Shown piece after piece: positions 1-7,307 of a DNA stretch of 36,553 nt. Each line of letters begins with the position of its first letter. Position 1 is the stretch's first letter. A model generated the notes under the pieces. The model did not search any database, was not told the origin of the DNA, and saw nothing but the letters and a program-made list of their open reading frames with translations. This DNA comes from an uncultured Lachnospira sp. (lineage in GTDB: Bacteria > Bacillota > Clostridia > Lachnospirales > Lachnospiraceae). The DNA is taken from the NCBI GenBank assembly GCA_946186125.1, contig CAMHLZ010000038.1:1-36553 (forward strand), written 5' to 3'. The position numbers were made by a program, and so were the translations under genes.

Positions 1-49
1 CATGTTTCATGACACATTGGTGCCTTTCGCAGAAAGGCGGATTATAACA

Positions 50-862
50 ATGAAAGAAAAGACATATCAGACTCGTTGCGGAACAATCCACTACTGGACA
101 AGCATATCAAGCCTGAATGCAATTACCCTTGTCTTTTTGCCGGGATTGACCGCTGACCATAGACTGTTTGATAAGCAGATTCTGTTTTTTGAGAAAAAGT
201 ATAATATTGTGGTGTGGGATGCACCGGCACACGCTACCTCATGGCCGTTTCGGTTTGATTTTGATTTGTTTGATAAAGCAAAATGGTTGAACGAAATTTT
301 AAATCAAGAAGAAATCAACAAACCTGTCATTGTTGGACAATCTATGGGTGGATATGTGGGGCAGGCTTATGCACAACTCTATCCAAACCAGTTGAAAGGT
401 TTTGTTTCCATTGACTCTGCACCGTTGCAACGAAAGTATGTGACTGCGGTTGAAATCTGGCTTTTGAAGCGGATGGAACCGGTATATGCTCATTATCCAT
501 GGAAGTGGCTACTGAAATCGGGAACGGAAGGTGTTGCCACATCTGTTTATGGCAGAAATTTAATGCGTGAAATGATGCAGGTTTATGACGGTAACCAAAA
601 GCGTTATGCACAAATTGCCGGACATGGCTTTCGTATTCTGGCAGAGGCAATGGAAAAGAATCTGCCGTATGAGCTTAAGTGTCCAGCTTTGTTGATATGC
701 GGTACACAGGATCATGCCGGTTCGTGCATACGGTATAACAAAGCGTGGCATAGAAACACGAAAATTCCTTTAACATGGATTGAAGGAGCTGGACATAATT
801 CTAATACAGACAAACCTGAACAGATAAATAGTTTGATAGAAGAATTTGTTACAAATATTTAA
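50..862 (+). CDS. alpha/beta hydrolase family protein
   Basis: Predicted serine hydrolase of the alpha/beta fold, 270 residues, no signal peptide, so probably cytoplasmic. The nucleophile elbow is GQSMGG with Ser98; Asp221 in GTQDH and His249 in GAGHN complete a plausible triad in the right order. The oxyanion-hole region is the LPGLT segment near residue 29. I start it at the ATG at 50 because AAAGGCGG lies about 10 bases upstream and the fold begins soon after; the frame stays open to the ATG at position 2, so a longer protein beginning before the window cannot be excluded. The substrate is not evident; many such proteins are esterases, lactonases or C-C hydrolases. The gene lies about 60 bases before a small SdpI-like gene on the same strand. 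Confidence 0.85.
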   Translation: MKEKTYQTRCGTIHYWTSISSLNAITLVFLPGLTADHRLFDKQILFFEKKYNIVVWDAPAHATSWPFRFDFDLFDKAKWLNEILNQEEINKPVIVGQSMGGYVGQAYAQLYPNQLKGFVSIDSAPLQRKYVTAVEIWLLKRMEPVYAHYPWKWLLKSGTEGVATSVYGRNLMREMMQVYDGNQKRYAQIAGHGFRILAEAMEKNLPYELKCPALLICGTQDHAGSCIRYNKAWHRNTKIPLTWIEGAGHNSNTDKPEQINSLIEEFVTNI

Positions 863-869
863 CAATAGA

Positions 870-907
870 CAACTTTCGACTTGTGGACTTTAGCAACTCG
901 GAAGTTG
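870..907 (+). other. hairpin just upstream of the SdpI-like gene
   Basis: CAACTTTCGA (870-879) pairs with TCGGAAGTTG (898-907), ten pairs with one T-G wobble around an 18-base loop. It ends a few bases before the AAAGGAGG ribosome binding site. There is no T-tract, so it is not a classical terminator. It could be an mRNA-processing or translational element, or chance. Confidence 0.4.
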
Positions 908-925
908 GAGCAAAGGAGGTTTACA

Positions 926-1303
926 ATGGGGTTTTGGATTTTTATGTTGATTATGGATTTGCTTCTTCCATTTACGATGATTGGTTTTGGAAGATATTTT
1001 ATGAAAAAGGCTCCAAAGGAAATAAATTCAGTATTTGGATTTCGGACTTCGATGTCTATGAAGAACAAAGACACATGGGAATTTGCTCATAAATATTGTG
1101 GTAAAGTTTGGTATGTCTGTGGAATGGTTATGTTGCCGATAACAGTAATATTCATGCTTTTAGTAATTGGAAAAAATGAAGATTGTGTTGGGAGTATAGG
1201 AGGAATTATCTGTGGTGTTCAACTTATTCCTTTAATTGGATCTATTCTCCCAACAGAAATAGCATTAAAAAAGAATTTTGATAAGAATGGAACAAGACGA
1301 TAA
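926..1303 (+). CDS. SdpI family membrane protein
   Basis: Small integral membrane protein of 125 residues. Three hydrophobic segments are visible, at about 2-24, 62-80 and 86-106. Between the first two is a stretch resembling the SdpI/YhfL family signature, a conserved FGFRT followed by a K-x3-W-x3-H-x4-G pattern (INSVFGFRTSMSMKNKDTW and on). In Bacillus, SdpI proteins give immunity to the SdpC toxin and interact with an autorepressor; many homologues of this length are uncharacterised. The start at 926 follows AAAGGAGG at a good distance; an in-frame ATG upstream lacks a ribosome binding site. No sdpC-like toxin or autorepressor gene is seen next to it. Family assignment is fairly good; the immunity role is only inference. 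Confidence 0.7.
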   Translation: MGFWIFMLIMDLLLPFTMIGFGRYFMKKAPKEINSVFGFRTSMSMKNKDTWEFAHKYCGKVWYVCGMVMLPITVIFMLLVIGKNEDCVGSIGGIICGVQLIPLIGSILPTEIALKKNFDKNGTRR

Positions 1304-1313
1304 ATTCAAGTTT
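1297..1313 (+). repeat. short direct repeat, copy 1
   Basis: ACGATAAATTCAAGTTT spans the stop codon of the SdpI-like gene. It matches 1569-1585 (ACGTTAAATTCAGGTTT) at 15 of 17 positions, and that second copy spans the stop codon of the small ORF ending at 1575. The repeats bracket a 255-base interval with an apparently chimeric ORF. Confidence 0.5.
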
Positions 1314-1349
1314 TTGAAACAGAGAAATCGGTAGTTATGGAGGTGAAAA

Positions 1350-1553
1350 ATGTATTTCACAGACGAAAAAGACTATATTATGCGAATGATAAAAGAAATG
1401 GTAAGAGTATTATTTTCTTTAATGTTTGGGAAAAAGTATGTTTCTGTCAGTTCCTTTTATTATTGGAATAATCATAGATATCCAATATCAAGGAATAGGC
1501 TGTTGGATCGCATGGGGGATATGGCTTATTATGTTTGTTTTGTTGCTTATTGA
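1350..1553 (+). pseudogene. small ORF, N-terminal fragment resembling DUF6483-type proteins, probable chimera
   Basis: A 67-codon frame with an excellent GGAGGTG ribosome binding site at 1339-1345. The first 30 residues (MYFTDEKDYIMRMIKEMVRV and on) look like the amphipathic N-terminus of a DUF6483-type Lachnospiraceae protein. After residue 30 the frame turns into atypical sequence (SFYYWNNHRYPISRNRL), while the +1 frame over the same bases encodes a convincing hydrophobic segment. The simplest reading is that the 5' end of one gene was joined out of frame to the 3' end of a membrane-protein gene by deletion. An intact short peptide gene is possible. DUF6483 resemblance is from memory and needs a profile search. 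Confidence 0.4.
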
Positions 1554-1575
1554 TAGACATAAAAGAGAACGTTAA
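1438..1575 (+). CDS. small hydrophobic ORF, 45 residues, probably a gene remnant
   Basis: This frame overlaps the preceding ORF in the +1 register. It encodes MFLSVPFIIGIIIDIQYQGI followed by a second hydrophobic run and a basic tail (DRHKRER), which is typical of the last two membrane segments of a small integral membrane protein with the C-terminus inside. No proper ribosome binding site precedes its ATG, so expression would need coupling to the upstream frame. It is most likely the 3' remnant of a membrane-protein gene. It is too short to assign a family. Confidence 0.35.
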   Translation: MFLSVPFIIGIIIDIQYQGIGCWIAWGIWLIMFVLLLIDRHKRER

Positions 1576-1585
1576 ATTCAGGTTT
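1569..1585 (+). repeat. short direct repeat, copy 2
   Basis: ACGTTAAATTCAGGTTT, partner of 1297-1313 with 15 of 17 bases identical. Both copies place the stop codon TAA at the same position inside the repeat, suggesting duplicated or recombined 3' gene ends. Confidence 0.5.
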
Positions 1586-1682
1586 GCAGGAATATTAAGA
1601 AAGATATTGTTTATGAGCGAGTTACAGAACAAATGCGTTGAGTAAATGGTAGAGTTATCCCTCTTGGAGAAGTTATATAAGT

Positions 1683-1713
1683 AACTCTTAATAGTTTTGA
1701 TTAGGAGTTTTTT
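1683..1713 (+). terminator. possible rho-independent terminator
   Basis: AACTCTTAAT (1683-1692) pairs with ATTAGGAGTT (1700-1709), ten pairs with one wobble and a 7-base loop, followed by a short T run. The stem is AT-rich, so the strength is doubtful. It separates the small-ORF region from the MmcQ-MGMT gene. Confidence 0.45.
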
Positions 1714-1744
1714 GTGAGTGCTGTCGGGGAGAGTGACAAACGAA

Positions 1745-1759
1745 GTCTGCGGAATGGAG
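1745..1759 (+). repeat. short copy of an intergenic element, shared 15-mer
   Basis: GTCTGCGGAATGGAG is repeated exactly at 21756-21770. In both places it lies just before a gene and supplies the GGAG of its ribosome binding site. Upstream here, GAC-AAACGAA-GTC makes a small hairpin in the same place as the third hairpin of the larger element at 21674-21765. Confidence 0.5.
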
Positions 1760-1770
1760 GATGAATTGAT

Positions 1771-2415
1771 ATGGAAGAAATTAAAACGAGGGAGGAAGCG
1801 CTAAAATTTGGTTTATCATTTCCAAATACTTATCAGGATGCTCCATTTCACGATGATAATTGGCAGTTGGTTCGTTACAGGGAAAACAAAAAAGCATTTC
1901 TTTGGACATATGAAAAAGATGGTTATATATGTCTGAATTTAAAAGCAGTTCCTGAAGATGCATATTATTGGAGAAAAATATATGAAGCGGTGATACCTGG
2001 CTACCATCAGAATAAAGATTATTGGAATACGGTAATTCTCGATGGAAGTATTCCTACGGAAGATATAAAACGGATGATAGCTGAAAGTTACGACTTGGTT
2101 TCATATAGTCCTACAAAACGAATATACGAAATTGTGAAACAGATTCCCAAAGGAAAAGTTGCAACATATGGTCAGATAGCAGCACTGGCAGGAGATAAAA
2201 ATATGGCAAGAGCAGTAGGAAATGCTTTGCATAAGAATCCGGATCCGTCAGGCATTCCTTGTTATAGGGTGGTAAATGCAAAAGGAGAACTTGCACAGGA
2301 ATTTGTATTTGGTGGATTGGAAGAGCAGGCAAAACTACTTGCAGAAGAAGGCGTGTTGGTAGCAGATGGCAGAGTGGAGCTTAAAAAGTTTCAATGGAGT
2401 AATGGTTTATCCTGA
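1771..2415 (+). CDS. MmcQ/YjbR domain fused to an MGMT-type DNA-binding domain
   Basis: A two-domain protein of 214 residues. Residues 1-105 look like an MmcQ/YjbR-like domain (TREEALKFGLSFPNTYQDAP, then a WTYEKDGYICLNLK strand pair). Residues 113-200 look like the helix-turn-helix DNA-binding domain of O6-methylguanine-DNA methyltransferases and alkyltransferase-like proteins (IPKGKVATYGQIA, ARAVGNALHKNP, GIPCYRVV). The methyl-acceptor Cys164 is kept, but the usual PCHR reads PCYR. In MGMT enzymes the His takes part in activating the Cys, so methyl transfer may be weak and a damage-binding role is possible. Alkyltransferase-like proteins normally replace the Cys, usually with Trp, so this one is intermediate. 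The GGAGG at 1756-1760 supports the start. Confidence 0.8.
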   Translation: MEEIKTREEALKFGLSFPNTYQDAPFHDDNWQLVRYRENKKAFLWTYEKDGYICLNLKAVPEDAYYWRKIYEAVIPGYHQNKDYWNTVILDGSIPTEDIKRMIAESYDLVSYSPTKRIYEIVKQIPKGKVATYGQIAALAGDKNMARAVGNALHKNPDPSGIPCYRVVNAKGELAQEFVFGGLEEQAKLLAEEGVLVADGRVELKKFQWSNGLS

Positions 2416-2444
2416 GTCAGATATGCGGACATAACAAAAAACAC

Positions 2445-2473
2445 TTGACCGTATACTGTACCTGCGTTAATAT
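2445..2473 (+). promoter_or_regulatory. sigma-A type promoter
   Basis: TTGACC, a 17-base spacer and TAATAT, about 35 bases before the DUF4870-like gene. Confidence 0.65.
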
Positions 2474-2508
2474 AGTATAAAGATTAACTGGAAAGGAAAA
2501 GGTATATT

Positions 2509-2811
2509 ATGAACAAAAATTCACAATTATATGCGATAATCAGTTATTTAACATGGATTGGTTTTTTGATTGCATTAGTAAGCAGAGATAAAAGTGACAA
2601 TCTTGTATGGAGACATCTTAACCAGGCGCTGGTGATTAATATTATTTCATCAGTCGGATCATTTGTAGTCAGATTTGGCGGTATGTTTACATTAGCCGGG
2701 GGGCTGCTTAATTTAGCGGCATTTGTTTTCTTTATATTGGGAATTATAAGAGCAATTCAGATGAGCGAAGAGCCGTTGCCAATTATTGGTGAGATTATAT
2801 TGATTAATTAA
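2509..2811 (+). CDS. small DUF4870-like membrane protein
   Basis: A 100-residue membrane protein with hydrophobic segments at about 8-24, 42-60 and 63-84. The pattern of an N-terminal tyrosine/serine-rich membrane helix, a short loop ending in WRHLNQAL and two further helices matches the DUF4870/Tic20-like family of small bacterial membrane proteins of unknown function. In such proteins the loop normally reads like (V)xFHxxQA; here HLNQAL fits. It has its own promoter and is followed by a strong terminator, so it is a single-gene transcript. No function can be assigned. Confidence 0.6.
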   Translation: MNKNSQLYAIISYLTWIGFLIALVSRDKSDNLVWRHLNQALVINIISSVGSFVVRFGGMFTLAGGLLNLAAFVFFILGIIRAIQMSEEPLPIIGEIILIN

Positions 2812-2834
2812 TGTTTATAAAAATGAAAAACGGG

Positions 2835-2876
2835 CAGATATCAGGAAATACGATAAAAAACTGATATCTGTTTTTT
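2835..2876 (+). terminator. rho-independent terminator
   Basis: CAGATATCAG (2835-2844) and CTGATATCTG (2861-2870) form a perfect 10-bp stem with a 16-base loop, followed by TTTTTT. Confidence 0.85.
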
Positions 2877-2908
2877 ATTATATAATATGGCATGAGTAAA
2901 GAAACATA

Positions 2909-2937
2909 TTGACAATAAAAGAAAAACGTAATAAATT
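2909..2937 (+). promoter_or_regulatory. sigma-A type promoter of the phospholipid operon
   Basis: TTGACA, a 17-base spacer and TAAATT, ending about 30 bases before the first gene of the pssA-psd operon. Confidence 0.65.
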
Positions 2938-2968
2938 ATAGGAGTATGATTCTTTTAGGTGATTGATT

Positions 2969-4030
2969 GTGTTGAGTAGAAAGAAAATAAATGATAAATA
3001 TAAAAAAATATGCTGGATTATTTTTTCTTTGGTACTAGCGTGTCTTACTGTAACGACTGTTATAAAGCAGAGTGAGGGAGTATCTTTATCAGATATTGTA
3101 CACACTGTCATGAAAGCTGACAAGACATGGCTTATCGTCGCAATTATAAGTGCATCTATGTTTATAATATGCGAAGGATTTGCAGTTATGTGTATATTGA
3201 AGGGTGCTGGATATAAGATTAAGTTCAAAAACGGACTTTTATACAGTACTTCGGACATATTTTTTTCAGCAGTGACTCCGTCAGCTACCGGAGGACAGCC
3301 GGCCAGTGCCTTTTTTATGTTACGTGACGGTATACCGGCAGGTGTTGTGACAGCTACGTTGATAATTAATCTTATGTTGTATACGCTGTCTGTTGTGATA
3401 TTGGGATTCATAGCTGTATTGATGTATCCTGCTGCGTTTTTTGAATTTAGGATTTTTTCAAGGGTACTTATAAGCGGAGGCTTTGCAGTATTATGCGGAT
3501 TATCTGCGTTCTTTTTGCTAATGCTAAAGAATGGAGAAAAAATATTTCTGGTTGCGTTCAGAATTTTGATGTTTTTTTATAAAAAAAGATTAATAAAGAG
3601 ACCGGATTCGATGGTTTCAAGGTTGAGAAAAGCCAAGATGGATTACAGACAATGTGCTAAAATCGTTGTAAAAAAACCTATGATTTTATTGTATTCGTTA
3701 TTTTGGAATCTGCTACAGCGATTTACACAACTTATTGTTCCTATGTTGCTGTACATTTCTATGGGCGGACATTTCAAAGAAGCTATTATGGTATTTCAGA
3801 GACAGTGTCTTGTAACTGTAGGATTTAATTTTGTGCCAATACCGGGAGCCATGGGAGTGGCAGACTACCTTATGGTTGATGGCTTTTCAGAGATTGTGGG
3901 ACGTGAACTGGCATTTCATTTGGAAATGCTTAGCAGAAGTCTTACCTTTTACATTTGCGTATCAGCGAGTGGGATATTTACGTTGTTTGGTTTTTTACTT
4001 GGAAGGAGAAGAAATGATAGGAGTATATGA
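2969..4030 (+). CDS. UPF0104 / lysylphosphatidylglycerol synthase TM-like membrane protein
   Basis: Integral membrane protein of about 353 residues with roughly seven hydrophobic segments. It carries the two family signatures: TPSATGGQPASAFFM in the first half and PIPGAMGVADY in the second. The family includes the flippase half of MprF and YbhN/AglD-type proteins, with no synthase domain here, so a role in lipid translocation is plausible but unproven. A GTG at 2969 is chosen because AGGTG lies seven bases upstream; a TTG at 2963 in the same frame would sit too close. Its last 17 bases overlap the start of pssA, and the pssA ribosome binding site GGAAGGAG lies inside it, so the genes are coupled. 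It is the first gene of a three-gene lipid operon. Confidence 0.8.
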   Translation: MLSRKKINDKYKKICWIIFSLVLACLTVTTVIKQSEGVSLSDIVHTVMKADKTWLIVAIISASMFIICEGFAVMCILKGAGYKIKFKNGLLYSTSDIFFSAVTPSATGGQPASAFFMLRDGIPAGVVTATLIINLMLYTLSVVILGFIAVLMYPAAFFEFRIFSRVLISGGFAVLCGLSAFFLLMLKNGEKIFLVAFRILMFFYKKRLIKRPDSMVSRLRKAKMDYRQCAKIVVKKPMILLYSLFWNLLQRFTQLIVPMLLYISMGGHFKEAIMVFQRQCLVTVGFNFVPIPGAMGVADYLMVDGFSEIVGRELAFHLEMLSRSLTFYICVSASGIFTLFGFLLGRRRNDRSI

Positions 4031-4706
4031 TTATACTGTTATACTTACATACTTATCTATGATATCAGGTGCGGTTGGAATGATTATTACAATGACAGGA
4101 ATAGGGCATCCGTATTTTGGAATCTTATTTCTGATGATATCAGGATTGTTGGACGGAGTTGATGGAGCAGTTGCAAGAACGAAAAAAAATAGAACTGAAT
4201 TGGAAAAAAATTTTGGTGTGCAGATTGACTCGTTCTCTGATTTGATATGTTTTGGAGTTCTGCCTGCTACAATAGGAATTGCACAGCTGAGGGTAAGCGG
4301 AAGGTTTACGGAAGTTTTCAGACATAGAGATTATTATGAGAATTTTTGGGCAGTTGTGTTGATGATATCGATAGCAGTTTTTTATATTCTTATGGCGTTG
4401 ATAAGACTTGCTTATTTTAATGTGACAGTAGAGCAGAGAAGGGAAGAAGCTAAGGAGTATGGAGGACAGTTCTTTTATGGACTTCCGGTAACCACATCAT
4501 CACTTGTTTTTCCGCTTACACTGATTGTTAATTATTTTGTGAAAGCAGATTTGACTGTCATGTATTTTTTTATAATGTTTGTTGTAGCGATATTATTTGT
4601 CGGAGATTTTAAGATTCCAAAATTTGGGAGAAAAGGGTTATCGGTATTGATAATTATCGGGTTAACGGAACTGGCGGCGACTATTTTTATATTTACGTGT
4701 GGTTAA
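4014..4706 (+). CDS. pssA: CDP-diacylglycerol--serine O-phosphatidyltransferase
   Basis: Phosphatidylserine synthase: joins serine to CDP-diacylglycerol in the membrane, the first step to phosphatidylethanolamine. The CDP-alcohol phosphotransferase motif is complete: D47-x2-D50-G-x2-A-R55, then G68-x3-D72-x3-D76, with a 12-residue gap between AR and G, longer than the usual 8-9. Several membrane helices follow. The protein is 230 residues. I start it at 4014, five bases after GGAAGGAG; the open frame continues upstream through the previous gene, but that part is only an overlap in another frame. It overlaps the upstream gene by 17 bases and its TAA is immediately followed by the ATG of psd. 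Serine rather than another alcohol as acceptor is inferred from the adjacent psd. Confidence 0.92.
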   Translation: MIGVYDYTVILTYLSMISGAVGMIITMTGIGHPYFGILFLMISGLLDGVDGAVARTKKNRTELEKNFGVQIDSFSDLICFGVLPATIGIAQLRVSGRFTEVFRHRDYYENFWAVVLMISIAVFYILMALIRLAYFNVTVEQRREEAKEYGGQFFYGLPVTTSSLVFPLTLIVNYFVKADLTVMYFFIMFVVAILFVGDFKIPKFGRKGLSVLIIIGLTELAATIFIFTCG

Positions 4707-5522
4707 ATGGATATTTTAGAATTTTTATATAAGAAAAAAATTGGAAGAATAATATTACGTCCCCTCATAAGCAGACCATTGTCTGCTATGTCGGGGACTT
4801 TTCTTGATTCAAGGATTTCAAAAAAACTGATACCTCTATTTGTTGAAAAAAATGGAATTAAAACGGATGATTACATATTGGAAGGTATAGACAGTTTTAA
4901 TGATTTTTTCTGTAGGAGAATACGTGAGGAACTGCGTCCTGTAAGTAACATACCTGAGGATTTTGTATCTCCATGTGACGGACTGCTTAAGGTGTTAAAG
5001 ATTAAAGAAGGAATGGTGATACCGGTTAAGCAAAGTATATTTACGATAGAAGAGCTGTTGCATGATAAAAAACTTGCGAAAAGTTTTGAGGGCGGATATT
5101 GTATGGTATACAGATTGTGCGTAAATCATTATCATCGCTATAGTTATTTCGACTCGGGCTTTAAGTATAAAAACCGTTTTATTCCGGGATTTTATCACAC
5201 TGTAAGACCGGTTGCGCTCGAAGAATACCCGGTATTTGTCCAAAATAGCAGAGAGTATTGTGTTATAGACACACAGAATTTTGGAAGATGTGTTCAGATG
5301 GAAGTAGGAGCGATGCTGGTAGGCAGAATTGTGAATGATGATAAAGATGCATCTATGGTAGTCAGAGGGGATGAGAAGGGACATTTTGAATATGGAGGTT
5401 CTACTATTATAGTTCTGGTAAAAAAAGGAAAGATTGAGTTGAAAAATAGCATAAAAAAAACCTTGATAAGTGGAGAGGAAATACCTGTAAACATGGGTGA
5501 GGTTATCGCAAAAAAGTTATAA
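4707..5522 (+). CDS. psd: phosphatidylserine decarboxylase proenzyme
   Basis: Converts phosphatidylserine to phosphatidylethanolamine using a pyruvoyl group made by self-cleavage. The cleavage motif is GGST (Gly231-Ser232), a known variant of LGST; Ser232 would become the pyruvoyl. Asp91 (SPCDG) and His143 (HYHR) match the catalytic Asp and His needed for self-processing. Length is 271 residues, close to the common bacterial form. The ATG directly follows the pssA stop with no intervening base and no good ribosome binding site, so translation probably depends on coupling to pssA. Together the two genes form a complete phosphatidylethanolamine branch. Confidence 0.93.
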   Translation: MDILEFLYKKKIGRIILRPLISRPLSAMSGTFLDSRISKKLIPLFVEKNGIKTDDYILEGIDSFNDFFCRRIREELRPVSNIPEDFVSPCDGLLKVLKIKEGMVIPVKQSIFTIEELLHDKKLAKSFEGGYCMVYRLCVNHYHRYSYFDSGFKYKNRFIPGFYHTVRPVALEEYPVFVQNSREYCVIDTQNFGRCVQMEVGAMLVGRIVNDDKDASMVVRGDEKGHFEYGGSTIIVLVKKGKIELKNSIKKTLISGEEIPVNMGEVIAKKL

Positions 5523-5572
5523 AAATATACGGATAATAGCTTTTTGATGTAGATGAACAGAATACAGGACGG

Positions 5573-5601
5573 TTGACAGAACTATCAGTATGAATTAAAA
5601 T
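5573..5601 (+). promoter_or_regulatory. sigma-A type promoter
   Basis: TTGACA, a 17-base spacer and TAAAAT, 34 bases before the ATG of the ketopantoate reductase gene. Confidence 0.7.
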
Positions 5602-5635
5602 GTATTTGTTATTCTGACATTAGGAGGCTGGAAAT

Positions 5636-6562
5636 ATGGAAAATTTAAGAGTGGCAGTAATCGGACTTGGAGGAGTGGGAGGTTATATTGGTACATTACT
5701 TGCAAAAAAATGTGAAAATGTAACATTTGTTGTCAGAAAGAACAGATGTGAACAAATAAAACAAAAAGGTCTTACACTTCATAGTGATTATAATGGTGAG
5801 ATTAATGCAAAACCAAAACAGGTTATATGCAATGGTGATGAGACGGAACCACAGGATTACATATTTATTTGTGTTAAGAATTATTCGCTGGAGGAAGCAT
5901 GTGGGGATATCAGAGGTATGGTATCGGATAATACGGTTATTGTGCCAGTTATGAATGGAGTTGATCCGGGAGACAGGATAAGAAAACTGGTTGGAAAAGG
6001 CATTATACTTGACTCTCTGATTTACATCATATCATATATGGATGATAATGGTGATATTATACAGCAAGGAGATAATCCACATGTTCACATCGGACATTTG
6101 GGGAAAGGTATGGCGGAAACAGGATGTGCCAAAAAAGTATGCAGGCTATTGAAAGATGCAGGAATTCCGACCGTGTTTGAAGAAGATATAGAAGCGGCAA
6201 TATGGAAAAAGTATATGTTGAATTGCGCGTATAATGTTTCAACGGCCTGTTATGATGAGACCATTGGCATGCTTAGACGGGATGAAAAAAAGTCAAAGGA
6301 ATATGAGGCGTTAGTATGGGAAGCATATAATGTTGCCATAAAAAAAGGTGTAAATCTGACGGAAGAAGATGCTAATAGTGTGATTTACAGTTTCTATCAT
6401 GTACATGCGGAAAATGCAACCAGTTCTCTTCAGAGAGATGTCAGGGCAGGAAGAAAAACAGAGCTGGAAACGTTTTGCGGTTATCTTGTAAAAGAAGGAA
6501 ATTTACTGGGAATAAGCGTTCCTGTTATGACAAGGATGTATAATATAATAAATAATAAGTGA
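5636..6562 (+). CDS. 2-dehydropantoate 2-reductase (ketopantoate reductase family)
   Basis: NADPH-dependent reductase of the PanE/ApbA family, 308 residues. The N-terminal Rossmann fold begins with the glycine loop G10-L-G-G-V-G-G16. The C-terminal helical domain has W190-KKYMLNCAYN with the expected catalytic Lys191 or Lys192 and Asn, and the D268-x7-TE motif near residue 275. The classic member makes pantoate for coenzyme A, but several paralogues of this family act on other 2-keto acids, so I do not give a firm symbol. TAGGAGG just upstream supports the start. The stop codon is nine bases before the LytTR regulator gene, so the two are probably cotranscribed, an unusual pairing. No panB, panC or panD is in the window. 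Confidence 0.85.
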   Translation: MENLRVAVIGLGGVGGYIGTLLAKKCENVTFVVRKNRCEQIKQKGLTLHSDYNGEINAKPKQVICNGDETEPQDYIFICVKNYSLEEACGDIRGMVSDNTVIVPVMNGVDPGDRIRKLVGKGIILDSLIYIISYMDDNGDIIQQGDNPHVHIGHLGKGMAETGCAKKVCRLLKDAGIPTVFEEDIEAAIWKKYMLNCAYNVSTACYDETIGMLRRDEKKSKEYEALVWEAYNVAIKKGVNLTEEDANSVIYSFYHVHAENATSSLQRDVRAGRKTELETFCGYLVKEGNLLGISVPVMTRMYNIINNK

Positions 6563-6570
6563 GGGGTATT

Positions 6571-7302
6571 ATGGGAATGACGTGCGTAGTTTGTAACAGA
6601 GAATTAGATGTGATAGATAAGATTAAAGATTTTATCAGACATTATTTTGAAGAAAAGAATGTGATTGTGGATATTGATACATTTTCTGATTTTGGAAAAT
6701 GTTATCGCAGCATTTATCGTACAAAATATGATTTGTATATATTAGATGTTGATATGCCGGAAGGCTCGGGGATTGAACTGGCAAAGGCGGTCAAATCAAG
6801 CAATCCTGAAAGTGTTATTATTTTTCTTACTGATACAGGTAGTTTTTATAAAGAGGCTTATCAGTTAGAAGTATTGCAATGTATTGAAAATCCGTTGTCA
6901 GGTGATAAATTTAACAGGACATTGGACAGGTTTATGCTCTATTATAAGGGAATTAAGAACAGACATACATATATTGAGTTATCTACAAGAAAAGGTGTGT
7001 ATACGATTAAAGCAGATAATATAGAATATGTAGAATCGTGTAACCATCAGCTTTTAGTTAATATGCATTCAAAAGAGAAAATAGTTACCGTAAATTGTTC
7101 GGTTACGTTAAAAAAGCTGATGATGCAGCTTCCGGATGATAAGTTTATATTGCCATACAGGGGCTATATTATTAACGTGAAATATGTTCATCATATTGAA
7201 ACTAATCATCTGGTGATGAAGTCAGGCGCAAAGATACCGATTCCTAACCGGCAGTATAATAAAATCAGCAAAATATATTCAGAAAAATTAAGACAATTAT
7301 AA
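6571..7302 (+). CDS. LytTR response regulator with a degenerate receiver
   Basis: DNA-binding regulator of the AgrA/LytR type, 243 residues: an N-terminal receiver (about 1-120) and a C-terminal LytTR domain (about 133-240; VYTIKADNIEYVES, PYRGYIINVKYV). The phospho-acceptor site is Asp59 in ILDVDMP and Thr87 is kept. Two normally fixed features are lost: where the acidic pair is expected after the first strand the sequence reads C8-N9-R10-E11, and the invariant Lys before Pro is Asn107 (ENPL). Phosphorylation is therefore doubtful and the protein may work constitutively or by ligand or partner binding. The ATG at 6571 is four bases after GAGGGG; a GTG at 6559 overlaps the preceding stop. No histidine kinase is adjacent. 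A terminator follows, then the large secreted vWA-lipase gene, a possible target. Confidence 0.88.
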   Translation: MGMTCVVCNRELDVIDKIKDFIRHYFEEKNVIVDIDTFSDFGKCYRSIYRTKYDLYILDVDMPEGSGIELAKAVKSSNPESVIIFLTDTGSFYKEAYQLEVLQCIENPLSGDKFNRTLDRFMLYYKGIKNRHTYIELSTRKGVYTIKADNIEYVESCNHQLLVNMHSKEKIVTVNCSVTLKKLMMQLPDDKFILPYRGYIINVKYVHHIETNHLVMKSGAKIPIPNRQYNKISKIYSEKLRQL

Positions 7303-7307
7303 TTTTC

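Noticed and set aside
870-907. Hairpin before the SdpI-like gene as a riboswitch.
   Set aside because: It is a simple single stem without the conserved core of any riboswitch class I know.
2946-2966. Six-codon leader peptide (MILLGD) before the UPF0104-like gene.
   Set aside because: The purine-rich site is too close to its ATG and there is no attenuator structure around it.
3831-4013. Longer pssA beginning at 3831.
   Set aside because: This part lies wholly inside the upstream membrane-protein gene in another frame, and a strong ribosome binding site marks the start at 4014.
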